From positions 18,909-82,908 of the forward strand of contig CACWWZ010000007.1 in the NCBI GenBank assembly GCA_902764705.1: a DNA stretch of 64,000 nucleotides. Reading direction: 5' to 3'. The position numbers and the translations under genes are program-made. Under the pieces are notes generated by a model. That model was not told where the DNA came from, ran no database searches, and saw nothing but the letters and a program-made list of their open reading frames with translations. This document shows positions 50,288 to 60,048 of this stretch, one piece after another; position 1 is the first letter of the stretch, and each line of letters begins with the position of its first letter. This DNA comes from an uncultured Prevotellaceae bacterium (GTDB lineage: Bacteria; Bacteroidota; Bacteroidia; Bacteroidales; Bacteroidaceae).

Positions 50288-53200
50288 TTAATTGAAGTAG
50301 TACTTCACACCCACCTGCAGGCGCCAGCACTGGCCGTAGCTGTGGTTGTAGTCCCACGTGCTTGTCAGGTCGGTTGCCATCTTGAAGATAGGCTGTTCAC
50401 CCTTCTTGACTTCAGCAGCATTAGACACTGTCAGCAGTTTGAACTGGTTGTTGCTCATGCCTGGAATCTGCTTGGCAACGCCCCACTTTGAGTTCAGCAG
50501 GTTGCCGATGTTCTCAATGTTGGCAATGAGCTGCAACTTATGAGTGGTACTGCCCAGCTTCACGTCGAAGTCGTGAGCCCACTTGAAGTCGAAGCTATGT
50601 ACCCAAGGAGAACGTGCAGCATAGGCATCTGCATATTCACCACGGTGACTGCTCAGATAGTCGTCCTGTTCGAGGAACTTCCAGAAAGCAACACGGTCAG
50701 CATCAGTGGCAAACTTGATTTCAGAATCGTCGCGAGGAATATACATCAGGTCGTATGCCAGTCCGTCGCCATTGAGGTCGTTGCTGTAGGTGTAGCTCCA
50801 GCCCGAGGGTGAATAGCCGCTATAGAACAGCGAGAAGTGATCCTTGCCATACCTGTAGCTGACGTTGGCAATGACACGGTCGGGAGTATTAGTAGCAGAA
50901 TTGCGAACCTCAATTACATTAGGACCATTGACGGTGTACAGATAAGTCCATGCCGACGAAGCATTCGAACCAGGCATACCCGTCACCTCCTTGTTCACTG
51001 TGTGGGTGTAGGCTGCCGAGATGTTCAGGTTCTTGATAGGCTCCGCATTCAACTGGACACTGGCAGTCCATCCGTAACCCTTATGGTTGTTTGTCAGCAC
51101 ACAAACGTTGCTATACTGGGTGTAATAGTTCCAGTCTGCCTTGTTCGAAGGATACAGATAGCGGTTATCGGCTCCTGCAATACGTGCCCACGTCTCATCT
51201 GGATTCTTCTGGTTCCAGTTATCGAGGTTGACGGCATTGACATTCTTGGTATAGGTAAACTCACCTGTCAACGTGAATGGGAATTCGACGGGCAGCTGAT
51301 AGTCGATACCAAAGCTTGACTTCCACACCTGAGGCATCTTGAAGTCTTTGTCTACACCTGCAAGAGCCGAAGGCACGACACCATTGGCATCCAAGCTGCG
51401 AGGAGCACCGAGTCGCTCACGAATCTGGTCAATATCCGTTACCAGATCTCCTGCAAAGTTAGCAAGACGTGGGTCGGGACTCTTATCGTTCTGCTTGATA
51501 AAGACGAGGTTCTGAAGCATACCGGAGTTCTGAGGCATGTTGGTGAAGAACACCAGCGGCAGACGACCTGCAAAGAGACCCGTACCACCACGGATCTTCA
51601 AGGTCTTGTCACCAAACACGTCGTATGTAAAGCCAATACGCGGTGAAATCTGAATGTTTGCATTAGGCCATGAACCGACGTCGAGATGGCGTCCGCCGAA
51701 GTCAAGGTCGTAAATAGCCTTGTTGGCCTTCAGGTCGTTATCGTAGAACGAGATGTTGTCGAAACGGATACCGGCATTTACCTTCAGGTTATCGAGAATG
51801 TTCCACTCGTCCTGCAGGTAGAGACCGAACTGGTTAAAGCGTACCTTTGAAGAAGGCTCCATTTCGCCGTCATAGCCATAAGCCAGACCTACACCGATAG
51901 GAGCTACTCCATCCATGAAGTCCTGCATGCTGGCATAGCGATAGTATCCTGTACCCTGACGCATGTAGTTGTTCTGTGCCATCTGGTGTTCCACGTTGAT
52001 ACCAGCTGTCAGTTTGTGGTTCCCCAAGTAGTAGGTGAAGTTATCGTTGATAGTCAGAATGGTGTTACGTACGCGGTTATTATAAGTGTAAAGCTCATAA
52101 CCTAACGTAATATAGGGATCACCGTCCTTCAAGATATCAATCATAGGGAAGACAGACGAATTGCTGCTACGCGGATCGTCAATGTCCGAATAAGTCACTA
52201 GCAACTGGTTGGAGATATTTGCACCAAAACGGCTATTCAAGTCGAACGACAAGGTTGAAATCTTATTCTCAATGCAATAGAACGAGTTAGCAAAAGCCAA
52301 AGACTTGATACCCACACAAGCAGCACTCAGACCGCCCACGTCACGCGATGTAGCACTCGGAACCACCCATTTCTTATTGTTGGTATGGTTATAACGAACG
52401 GCCAAGTGGTGATTCTGCGTGATATTCCAGTCGATACGAGCCAGATACTTGTTATTGGTGATACCACCGGGATAGGCAGTAGCAGAACCGGTATCGTAGC
52501 CGTACTTATTCATTACGAACTCGGAAATCGTGTTCATGTCCTCCAACGTTGTACGGGAAGTATATGTCTTCTGGTCGCCTGCTCCTTTGGTCGAGCCATC
52601 AGCATCTGGATGCCAGTAGGTAGGGATGTTCTCTGTCTCCACACGCTCAACATTAGCAAAGAAGAAGAGCTTGTCCTTCAGGATTGGGCCACCGAGAGTG
52701 AAACCCCAGGTCTTGCTCTCGTTGGGATTTGGCTCAGAGTTCTGCACGCCGTCTACGCGGTTACCGTGCATGTCCTCGTTCGAATAGTAGTAGTAAGCAG
52801 TACCCCTGAAGGTGTTCGTACCCGACTTCGTAACAGCGTTGATACCACCGCCGATGAAGTTCGACTGGCGCACGTCGAAGGGAGCGACAACCATCTGCAC
52901 TTCGTCGATGGCATCCATTGAGACGGGATTACCACCACCAGGCAGGTCGGAATTCAGACCGAAGTTGTTGTTCATGTTGGCACCGTCAAGCGTAAAGTTT
53001 GCCATACGGCCACTGCTACCGGCAAAGCTGTTAGAACCTCCGTAGTATGGAGAGAGCTTCGCAATGTCACCGATAGAACGGCTGATGGTAGGCAGCTCCT
53101 GAATGGTGCGGTTGTTGATGTTGGTCGAAGCGCCCGTTTTTTCTGCGGCAAACTTCGAAGCCTTACCGCTGACTATTACCTCAGTGAGCTCATTGGCATT

Positions 53201-53530
53201 CTCAGACAGCCACACAGTAAGGTTATAAGTTTCACCCAACTGCAGATAGATGTCCTTGTAGGTCTTTGTCTCGTAACCGATATAGCTGATAGTAACAGTG
53301 TATGGACCACCGTTACGCATACCCTGGATGTTAAAGCGACCATCCACATTCGTAATCGCTGCATACTTGGTACCCGAGGGATCGTGAACGGCCTGCACTG
53401 TAGCACCGATCACCTCTTCCTTGGTGTCCGTCATGCTTACCTTTCCGCTCATAGCAGAATTTGTAATCTGTGCCATCATTGTCAACGCTAAGGTCAACAT
53501 CATGGCGGTTAAGAACAGTTTTCTTCGCAT
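50288..53530 (-). CDS. Oar-like TonB-dependent receptor
   Basis: 1080 residues. Signal peptide (MRRKLFLTAMMLTLALTMMAQ), a carboxypeptidase-regulatory-like domain (about 28-110, VDGRFNIQGMRNGGPYTVTI), a plug (about 125-260, TLDGANMNNNFGLNSDLPGG, INAVTKSGTNTFRGTAYY) and a long barrel ending in WRLQVGVKYYFN. The form matches Oar-type receptors, which lack SusD partners and are linked with protein or peptide export/uptake and adhesion. No SusD is near. A -7 box TAAATTTG at 53558-53565 fixes the start; upstream codons in frame are promoter. A strong terminator follows. Confidence 0.93.
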   Translation of the reverse strand: MRRKLFLTAMMLTLALTMMAQITNSAMSGKVSMTDTKEEVIGATVQAVHDPSGTKYAAITNVDGRFNIQGMRNGGPYTVTISYIGYETKTYKDIYLQLGETYNLTVWLSENANELTEVIVSGKASKFAAEKTGASTNINNRTIQELPTISRSIGDIAKLSPYYGGSNSFAGSSGRMANFTLDGANMNNNFGLNSDLPGGGNPVSMDAIDEVQMVVAPFDVRQSNFIGGGINAVTKSGTNTFRGTAYYYYSNEDMHGNRVDGVQNSEPNPNESKTWGFTLGGPILKDKLFFFANVERVETENIPTYWHPDADGSTKGAGDQKTYTSRTTLEDMNTISEFVMNKYGYDTGSATAYPGGITNNKYLARIDWNITQNHHLAVRYNHTNNKKWVVPSATSRDVGGLSAACVGIKSLAFANSFYCIENKISTLSFDLNSRFGANISNQLLVTYSDIDDPRSSNSSVFPMIDILKDGDPYITLGYELYTYNNRVRNTILTINDNFTYYLGNHKLTAGINVEHQMAQNNYMRQGTGYYRYASMQDFMDGVAPIGVGLAYGYDGEMEPSSKVRFNQFGLYLQDEWNILDNLKVNAGIRFDNISFYDNDLKANKAIYDLDFGGRHLDVGSWPNANIQISPRIGFTYDVFGDKTLKIRGGTGLFAGRLPLVFFTNMPQNSGMLQNLVFIKQNDKSPDPRLANFAGDLVTDIDQIRERLGAPRSLDANGVVPSALAGVDKDFKMPQVWKSSFGIDYQLPVEFPFTLTGEFTYTKNVNAVNLDNWNQKNPDETWARIAGADNRYLYPSNKADWNYYTQYSNVCVLTNNHKGYGWTASVQLNAEPIKNLNISAAYTHTVNKEVTGMPGSNASSAWTYLYTVNGPNVIEVRNSATNTPDRVIANVSYRYGKDHFSLFYSGYSPSGWSYTYSNDLNGDGLAYDLMYIPRDDSEIKFATDADRVAFWKFLEQDDYLSSHRGEYADAYAARSPWVHSFDFKWAHDFDVKLGSTTHKLQLIANIENIGNLLNSKWGVAKQIPGMSNNQFKLLTVSNAAEVKKGEQPIFKMATDLTSTWDYNHSYGQCWRLQVGVKYYFN

Positions 53531-53557
53531 ATTATCAGAGTTTTTGTTAGCTGCCTG

Positions 53558-53565
53558 CAAATTTA
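53558..53565 (-). promoter_or_regulatory. -7 box of the Oar-like receptor gene
   Basis: TAAATTTG followed by CAGGCAG on the minus strand, 27 nt before the ATG at 53530. Confidence 0.65.
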
Positions 53566-53643
53566 ATGGTTTTTTTCGAAACATCACACTTTTTATCCTT
53601 TTATTTTCGGATTCACCGTGATTTTTTCTCTTTTTCCCACTCT

Positions 53644-53672
53644 ACAGGTCGTTTTTCTGCACACTGACCTGT
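53644..53672 (-). terminator. Hairpin directly after the Na/Pi symporter stop
   Basis: ACAGGTC (53644-53650) pairs with GACCTGT (53666-53672) around a 15-nt loop. No U-run follows on the minus strand. Confidence 0.45.
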
Positions 53673-53673
53673 T

Positions 53674-55410
53674 TTAGTGCAAGCCCATGCGAGCCTCAAC
53701 AACGTTAACCACATAGTCGCCCAGTTTCTCACACTCGTTGATGAGGTCCATATAGATGGTGCCTACAGCATAGGTGTATTCGCGATTATTGACATCGGTG
53801 ATGTTCTGCGACTTCAACTGGTTGCGGTAGTTATTGATTTCGTTCTCGATGTTGAACGTGCGGTTCACGTCGAACGACTCCTTACGTCCCATCATCAGAC
53901 GGTTCATTTGCGTCAGCGACTGGTCGGTCAACTCCATCATCTGGTGCAGATGGTCGTACTGTTTATCGACGAAGTGATCTTCCTTACCGTTGTATTTACG
54001 CGAAATGGTACGAGCCATATTGAAGCAGGCATCGCCGATGGACTCCAACTCACTGACCTCACGCAACATAGCACGAATCTTGGCCTTGGTGTCGTCTGAC
54101 AGGTGAGCGTCACTGACGGAATTCAGATAGTTGGCAATCTCCAGCTCCATATTGTCCGATATGCCCTCATACTTTTCAATACGGGTATATAACTTGTTGA
54201 AATCGCCTGCCTGACTATCCTTCTTGTTGTTCGAGCTCGACGAAAGCGTCAACAGTTCACGAACCATACCGAACATGCGCTGCATACGTTCAGAGAACGA
54301 CTGAATCTCCTTCTGTGCTTCGAGCACCGAGAGCTCTGGGGTCTTCATGAATCCTGCAGTAATAAAGTGCAGACGGAAGTCCTCTTCCTCGTCGACCTTC
54401 TTGGGCTTGATCACCCAACATACGAATTTCTCAATCTGGGGAATGAACCATATCAGAATAAAGGTATTGACCACATTGAACGAAGTATGGAATGCTGCCA
54501 GCACAAAGCTCAGCTTGGCGGCGTTGGCAAGGAAAGCTGTGGTATTCCCTCCGTCGTTCACCATCGACACGTCATAGCCTACCCATCCGCACACCATGTC
54601 GATAAACGGGCGGAAGACGAACAGAATCCAGACGACGCCAAACACGTTGAAGAACATGTGCGCCAAGGCCGCCCGTCGTGCTTGGGTATTGGCCGACATT
54701 GCCGCCAGGTTCGACGTCACGGTGGTACCGATATTCTCACCCATCACCAAGGCAATACCTTGATAGATAGGCAGTGCGCCACTCGAACAGAGTATCATCG
54801 TGATGGCCATCACCGCTGCCGACGACTGTACGCAGAACGTCAGGATACCACCCAACACCAGAAATATCAAGGTCGTCAGGAACGAATTGGGGTCGAACGA
54901 GGCAAAGAAGTCCAGCACGGCCTGATTCTCACCCAGATGCATGTCCTGTCCCGTCTTGCGCAGGATGGCCAATGCGAACACCAGGAAAGCAATGCCAAAC
55001 AGGAAGTCGCCGATATAGCGGTACTTCTTCTGGTAGATGAGGATAATACCAACGAAGAAGGCCGGATACGACAAACTACTGACGTCGAACGACATACCTG
55101 CCGACATAATCCATGCCGTCAGCGTCGTACCGATGTTGGCACCCATAATGACCGAGATGGCCTGAGCCAGCGTCAACAGTCCAGCATTCACAAACGAGAC
55201 GGTCATCACCGTCGTAGCGGTAGAGGATTGTACCGAAGCCGTCACCAACGTTCCTGTCAGCATACCCGTAAAACGGTTGGTGGTCATAGCTCCCAAGACG
55301 TGTCGCAATTGCGGACCCGCCATTTTTTGGAGTGCCTCACTCATGGTCTTCATGCCGAACATCAGCAGAGCCAGAGAGCCCAAAAGCGTGAAAAATACCC
55401 AAATTGACAT
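53674..55410 (-). CDS. Na+/phosphate symporter (NptA/PNaS family) with PhoU-like tail
   Basis: 578 residues. Two inverted membrane repeats carry the family signature QSSTATTVMTVSFVNAGLLT and QSSAAVMAITMILCSSGALP, with GANIGTTLTAWI and GENIGTTVTSNLAAM. The C-terminal 200 residues are helical and PhoU-like (ELESIGDACFNMARTISRKY, NECEKLGDYVVNVVEAR). It takes up phosphate with sodium, and the PhoU part probably tunes it. It is a single gene; no TAnnTTTG box is obvious. Confidence 0.92.
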   Translation of the reverse strand: MSIWVFFTLLGSLALLMFGMKTMSEALQKMAGPQLRHVLGAMTTNRFTGMLTGTLVTASVQSSTATTVMTVSFVNAGLLTLAQAISVIMGANIGTTLTAWIMSAGMSFDVSSLSYPAFFVGIILIYQKKYRYIGDFLFGIAFLVFALAILRKTGQDMHLGENQAVLDFFASFDPNSFLTTLIFLVLGGILTFCVQSSAAVMAITMILCSSGALPIYQGIALVMGENIGTTVTSNLAAMSANTQARRAALAHMFFNVFGVVWILFVFRPFIDMVCGWVGYDVSMVNDGGNTTAFLANAAKLSFVLAAFHTSFNVVNTFILIWFIPQIEKFVCWVIKPKKVDEEEDFRLHFITAGFMKTPELSVLEAQKEIQSFSERMQRMFGMVRELLTLSSSSNNKKDSQAGDFNKLYTRIEKYEGISDNMELEIANYLNSVSDAHLSDDTKAKIRAMLREVSELESIGDACFNMARTISRKYNGKEDHFVDKQYDHLHQMMELTDQSLTQMNRLMMGRKESFDVNRTFNIENEINNYRNQLKSQNITDVNNREYTYAVGTIYMDLINECEKLGDYVVNVVEARMGLH

Positions 55411-55453
55411 AAATAATTATAGTTTTTGTTTATTTTAAGCTGTGCAGAAGCAA

Positions 55454-55500
55454 ATTCTTTATTCTTCATTCTTCATTTTTCATTTTTTTTTGTACCTTTG
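55454..55500 (+). promoter_or_regulatory. Heptanucleotide tract leading into a -7 box
   Basis: ATTCTTT, ATTCTTC, ATTCTTC, ATTTTTC (55454-55481, period 7) run into the -7 box TACCTTTG (55493-55500), 22 nt before ATG 55523. The -33 element would lie in the repeat; no TTG is there. Confidence 0.75.
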
Positions 55501-55522
55501 CCGTCACTAAAAACTTACGTTT

Positions 55523-57202
55523 ATGGAACAACAAATACAAATCCGTTGCAAAAATAATAAAAAATTTCTAAATATCAGCATCGGAAGCAATCTTTCTGAA
55601 ATTTTTTCTCTTCTTGGGCTCGAAATGGACTACGGACCCACCAGTGCACGTGTTAATAACAAGGTAGAAGGAATGCACTACCGGGTGTATAAACCCAAGG
55701 ATATCGAATTCCTCGACATCCGTTCCTCCAGTGGTCTGCGCGCCTATACGCGTACTCTTTTCTTCATTCTCAGCAAGGCGGCCCACGACCTGTGGCCCGG
55801 CTGCATCGTTTCCATCGATATTCCCGTGTCCAACGGATATTATGTTGATATACGCCGGACGGACGAAGCTGGCAATCGTATGGAGATGACCCCTGACGAT
55901 GTTCATGCCCTGCGCGAACGTATGCAGGCACTGATTGACGCAGCCCTGCCTATCCATCGCTACGAGACCACTACTGAGGAGGCTATCCGCATGTTCCGCG
56001 AAAGTCGCTCGTTCTCAAAGGTAAAACTCCTCGAGAGCAAAGGGTCACTCTATACCACCTATTACGACATTGACGGATACCTGGATTATTACTATGGTGC
56101 CCTGCTTACCAACACCTCGCAGATCTATCTGTTCGGTCTGGAGTACTACTTTGACGGTGTGCTACTCCGTATCCCGTCGCAGGAAGACCCATCAAAACTG
56201 GAACCTTTCATCCGTCAGGACAAGATGTTCGAAATCTTTAAGGAACAGCACCGCTGGCAGGACATTATGCGCTTGCGCACTGTTGGCGACCTGAACGAAG
56301 CCATCGCCAAAGGCTATTCTAACCAGCTTATACAGATTAGCGAAGCCTTGCAGGAGAAGAAGATCGCACAGATCGCTGACGAGATTGCCCATAGGAAAGG
56401 TATCAAGATGGTACTCATCGCAGGTCCTAGCAGCAGTGGCAAGACCACGACCTGCAAGCGTCTTAGCGTACAACTGGCCGTCAATGGCATCTGGCCCATA
56501 GGCATTTCTTTAGACGACTACTTTCTGGACCGCGACCAGACACCACGCGACGAAACGGGTGACTACGACTTCGAGCATCTCCATGCCCTCAACATACCAT
56601 TGCTGAACGAGCAGATGAATGCATTGTTCCGCGGTGAGGAAGTAGAGCTGCCCCGCTACAACTTCCAAAAGGGCAAGAGCGAGTTGAGTGGCAGGAAGCT
56701 GCAACTGAAAGGCAAGGAAATCCTCATCGTAGAAGGCATTCATGCCCTGAACCCTGAGCTGACGGCACAAATTCCAGAAGAACAAATATTCCGCGTTTAT
56801 GCCTCTGCGCTGACCACCATCCTGCTCGATTATCACAATTACATACCCACCACCGACAACCGCCTGCTACGTCGCATTATACGAGACCATAAGTATCGTG
56901 GTGTGACGGCTCAAGAGACCATCCGCAGATGGCCTAGTGTCCGCAAAGGTGAGAACCGTTGGATATTCCCGTTCCAAGAGAACGCTGACGACATGTTTAA
57001 CTCAGCCATGCTTTTCGAGCTGGCTGTCATCAAGAGTCAGGCAGAACCCTTGTTGGAACAGGTGCCCGAAAACTGTCCGGAATATGCTGAGGCTTATCGC
57101 CTGCGCAAATTCCTGAGCTATATCCACCCTATTCCTGAAGACCAGATTCCACCCACGTCGCTCCTTCGCGAATTCCTCGGTGGCTCTTCGTTCAATTATT
57201 AA
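55523..57202 (+). CDS. Uridine-kinase-family protein with TGS/ThrRS-like N-terminus
   Basis: 559 residues. The first 60 residues form a TGS-like ubiquitin fold (IQIRCKNNKKFLNISIGSNL), followed by a second-additional-domain-like region of threonyl-tRNA synthetase type (YTRTLFFILSKAAHDLWPG, VDIRRTDEAGNRMEMTPDDV), then a P-loop kinase (Walker A GPSSSGKTTTCKRL from about 298, SLDDYFLDRDQTPRDETGDY, LIVEGIHALNP). The family occurs widely in Bacteroidota and Firmicutes; the substrate is not firmly known, with phosphorylation of a nucleoside or phosphoribulokinase-like activity assumed. It has its own promoter and stands alone. Confidence 0.88.
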   Translation: MEQQIQIRCKNNKKFLNISIGSNLSEIFSLLGLEMDYGPTSARVNNKVEGMHYRVYKPKDIEFLDIRSSSGLRAYTRTLFFILSKAAHDLWPGCIVSIDIPVSNGYYVDIRRTDEAGNRMEMTPDDVHALRERMQALIDAALPIHRYETTTEEAIRMFRESRSFSKVKLLESKGSLYTTYYDIDGYLDYYYGALLTNTSQIYLFGLEYYFDGVLLRIPSQEDPSKLEPFIRQDKMFEIFKEQHRWQDIMRLRTVGDLNEAIAKGYSNQLIQISEALQEKKIAQIADEIAHRKGIKMVLIAGPSSSGKTTTCKRLSVQLAVNGIWPIGISLDDYFLDRDQTPRDETGDYDFEHLHALNIPLLNEQMNALFRGEEVELPRYNFQKGKSELSGRKLQLKGKEILIVEGIHALNPELTAQIPEEQIFRVYASALTTILLDYHNYIPTTDNRLLRRIIRDHKYRGVTAQETIRRWPSVRKGENRWIFPFQENADDMFNSAMLFELAVIKSQAEPLLEQVPENCPEYAEAYRLRKFLSYIHPIPEDQIPPTSLLREFLGGSSFNY

Positions 57203-57229
57203 CTCCATTTTTAACTCCCAAATATTAAT

Positions 57230-57745
57230 ATGAAAAAGACCTTTATTATGTTATTATCGCTGCTGGCATTCACACTCAACGCCAGCGCACAAGTTGAAAT
57301 TCCCAAAGACACTCCACAGCTGGAGTTCGTCATGCAATTGAAGGTCACACTCGGCGAGGCCTATTCCTGTGGTGAGACGCAGCACGGCCGACGCACCATT
57401 ATTCCCATTACGGGCGGCACTTTCGAGGGTCCTGACATCAAGGGTACCATCGTCAATGGCGGTGCCGACTATCAGATAGCCAACAGTGCCGGCCGCACCG
57501 AGCTCGAAGCCATCTATTGCATCAAGACCGATGATGGCGTCTACATACACATCCGCAACCGAGGCATTATAAATGGTGGCAAGGACGAAAAAGGCAATCC
57601 CACGTTCTATTTCCGTTGTGCACCACAGTTCGAGGCACCCAGCGACAGCAAGTACGCCTGGCTCAACAACTCTCTCTTCCTCTGTGCGCCCACCTTCTCA
57701 CAAAATTTCCAAGGTATCGTCCTCAACGTCTGGCGCGTCAAGTAA
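57230..57745 (+). CDS. Exported DUF3237 protein
   Basis: 171 residues. Signal peptide (MKKTFIMLLSLLAFTLNASAQ). The rest matches DUF3237, a small beta-barrel family: GGRRTIIPITGGTFEGPDIK-type segment reads RRTIIPITGGTFEGPDIKG, GGADYQIANSAGRTELEAIY and YIHIRNRGI follow. The function of the family is unknown; similar genes lie near carbohydrate or secondary metabolism genes. It precedes the DUF5703 gene by 28 nt and may share its transcript. Confidence 0.87.
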   Translation: MKKTFIMLLSLLAFTLNASAQVEIPKDTPQLEFVMQLKVTLGEAYSCGETQHGRRTIIPITGGTFEGPDIKGTIVNGGADYQIANSAGRTELEAIYCIKTDDGVYIHIRNRGIINGGKDEKGNPTFYFRCAPQFEAPSDSKYAWLNNSLFLCAPTFSQNFQGIVLNVWRVK

Positions 57746-57773
57746 CAGGAACGGTGAACGTTGAACAGTTGGC

Positions 57774-60032
57774 ATGAAGAAAATACTTATAACGTTTTGT
57801 CTGGTAGCATTCACTGCCGCGGGTGCCACAGGCCAGCCGGCAGACTACGAATGGCGCACGCAGAGCCAAAACTCATCAGAGTCGATGCCCTGTGGAGGTG
57901 GCGACATTGGCATGAACGTGTGGGTGGAACAGGGCGATGTGCTGTTCTATGCGGCACGCAGCGGGGCGTTCGACGAGAACAACACCCTACTGAAAGCCGG
58001 TCGTTTCCGACTGAGCCTGTCGCCAGGTCTGAATATGGAGCATTTCCGTCAGACACTGCATCTGGAGGAGGGCTACGTAGAGATCAGCGACGGACAACTG
58101 TCAATACAACTGTGGGCCGATGTATGGAAACCGGTGGTTCATGTCGACGTATCGAGTCCGAGAATCAAGCAAAGTATGGCGGTGACCTACGAGAACTGGC
58201 GTACTAAGGAAATCGAACTCACTAAGCGCGAGAGTTTCCAGACGAGCTATAAGTTTGCGGCCCCTAAGGGTCTGACCACCCATGCCGACAGCGTAGTGGC
58301 CACCAATGAAGGCGTCATCTTCATGCACCAGAACAGTGCGGAGACAGTTTTCGACGCCACTGTCAGCCAACAAGGTATGGACACGGTGAAAGACCGTCTG
58401 TATAATCCCCTGAAAAACCGTATCAGTGGCGGACGGATGCTGGTGAAAGACATGATTCTGATGGACCAAATCAGTGGGCACTATGCCAGCAGCGATTATG
58501 AGGGATGGTTGTATGTGACGAAATTCCCCAAGCGCACCTTCCACTTGCAGGTTGTGATGGCCACCGTACAGGGAACACCAGAGGAATGGGAGGCATTATT
58601 AGACGCAACGGAAAAGAGCATCAGTCGCGTAGCCGATTGCGAATCGTCGCGCGGGTGGTGGCGTGAGTTCTGGCAGCGGAGCTATATAGAAGTTCCCTCA
58701 CAACCTCGTACCCCCGAAACTTCGCACCACCCTATAATACGCAACTACAACCTGTTCCGCTATATGCTGGGCTGTAATGCCCACAGCCAATGGCCCACAA
58801 AATTCAATGGCGGACTGTTTACCTTCGACCCGGAATATGTCAACAGCGCCGAAGAGTACCACCTCTCGCCCGACTTCCGGAACTGGGGTGGTGGCGTGCA
58901 TACTGCCCAAAACCAGCGACTGGTTTACTGGCCTATGCTGAAGAATGGCGACTTCGACCTGTTGAAGGCCCAACTCGACTTCTACCTGCGCATCTACAAA
59001 AATGCCGAAGAGCGTTCGCGGCTCTATTGGGGCCACGAAGGAGCCTGTCTGACCGAGCAGATTGAAAACTACGGACTGCCCTGCTATCCCGAATACGGCA
59101 CGAAGCGCCCTGCCGGTTTCGACCCCGGCATGGAGCGTAACGCCTGGCTGGAATACGAGTGGGACACCTGTCTGGAGTTCTGCATGATGGCCCTCGAAGC
59201 GCAACGCTATGGGGGAATGGTTATCAAAGACTATCTGCCCATGATCCGCTCATGCCTCCGTTTCTTCGACGAACATTACCAGTATCTAGCCAACCAGCGT
59301 GGTGCCAAGCGATTCGACGGTAACGGCAAACTGGTGCTTTACCCGGGTTCAGGCGGAGAGACATTCAAAGGAGCCTACAATTCCACATCGACCATTGCCG
59401 CCCTGCGCACAGTAGCAGAAGCCTTGATCGACATGCGATATGAGACGGAGGAGATGAAAGCCTTCCTATCGCGTCTGCCCGATATTACAATACGTGACGG
59501 CATGATAGCCCCGGCCCTGCATTACGAACGCGTACAGAATGTGGAAACTACCCAACTGTATCCCGTATTCCCTTGGCGCATGTACGGTGTGGGACGTCCC
59601 AATCTCGACGTAGCGCGTCGTACTTATGAAAACGACACCCTCGCTGTGAAGTTCCGCTCGCATGTCGGCTGGAAACAGGACGCAATCTGGGCCGCCTGTC
59701 TGGGAATGACTGACGAGGCCCAGCGGCTCGTCACGCTGAAGATGCACGACGGTCCGTATCGCTTCCCCGCCTTCTGGGGACCCGGTTACGACTGGACGCC
59801 CGACCACAACTGGGGCGGTTCGGGAATGATTGCCATGCAGGAGATGCTAATGCAGGAAGTCGGCGACACGCTATACCTCTTCCCCGCCTGGCCCAAAGAG
59901 TGGGACGTACGCTTCAAGCTGCATGCCTCTTGCGGCACCGTCGTCGAAGCCGAACTCCGACAAGGCAAAGTCATCAACGTGCATGTGACCCCTGCCCGTG
60001 ACAAGAAAAAGATTATTGTTTGCACAAAGTGA
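57774..60032 (+). CDS. DUF5703-containing glycoside-hydrolase-like protein
   Basis: 752 residues. Signal peptide (MKKILITFCLVAFTAAGATGQ), an N-terminal beta-sandwich (about 25-290, DVLFYAARSGAFDENNTLLK) of the DUF5703 type and an (alpha/alpha)6 toroid-like catalytic region (LARNAWLEYEWDTCLEFCMM-type stretch reads MERNAWLEYEWDTCLEF, WGPGYDWTPDHNWGGSGMIA, LYLFPAWPKEWDVRFKLHAS). The architecture is like GH95 fucosidases, but the substrate cannot be told. Bacteroidota use such enzymes on plant or host glycans. Next gene begins 16 nt later. Confidence 0.82.
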   Translation: MKKILITFCLVAFTAAGATGQPADYEWRTQSQNSSESMPCGGGDIGMNVWVEQGDVLFYAARSGAFDENNTLLKAGRFRLSLSPGLNMEHFRQTLHLEEGYVEISDGQLSIQLWADVWKPVVHVDVSSPRIKQSMAVTYENWRTKEIELTKRESFQTSYKFAAPKGLTTHADSVVATNEGVIFMHQNSAETVFDATVSQQGMDTVKDRLYNPLKNRISGGRMLVKDMILMDQISGHYASSDYEGWLYVTKFPKRTFHLQVVMATVQGTPEEWEALLDATEKSISRVADCESSRGWWREFWQRSYIEVPSQPRTPETSHHPIIRNYNLFRYMLGCNAHSQWPTKFNGGLFTFDPEYVNSAEEYHLSPDFRNWGGGVHTAQNQRLVYWPMLKNGDFDLLKAQLDFYLRIYKNAEERSRLYWGHEGACLTEQIENYGLPCYPEYGTKRPAGFDPGMERNAWLEYEWDTCLEFCMMALEAQRYGGMVIKDYLPMIRSCLRFFDEHYQYLANQRGAKRFDGNGKLVLYPGSGGETFKGAYNSTSTIAALRTVAEALIDMRYETEEMKAFLSRLPDITIRDGMIAPALHYERVQNVETTQLYPVFPWRMYGVGRPNLDVARRTYENDTLAVKFRSHVGWKQDAIWAACLGMTDEAQRLVTLKMHDGPYRFPAFWGPGYDWTPDHNWGGSGMIAMQEMLMQEVGDTLYLFPAWPKEWDVRFKLHASCGTVVEAELRQGKVINVHVTPARDKKKIIVCTK

Positions 60033-60048
60033 TAATCCACTTAGGAGG

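Noticed and set aside
50288-53530. TonB receptor as part of a SusC/SusD polysaccharide utilisation locus
   Set aside because: No SusD-like gene, no sugar sensor nearby, and the sequence is Oar-like rather than SusC-like.
54367-55407. 346-codon frame antisense to the Na/Pi symporter
   Set aside because: The minus strand encodes a complete symporter with repeat signatures; the antisense frame is rich in His, Arg and Gln and has no domain.
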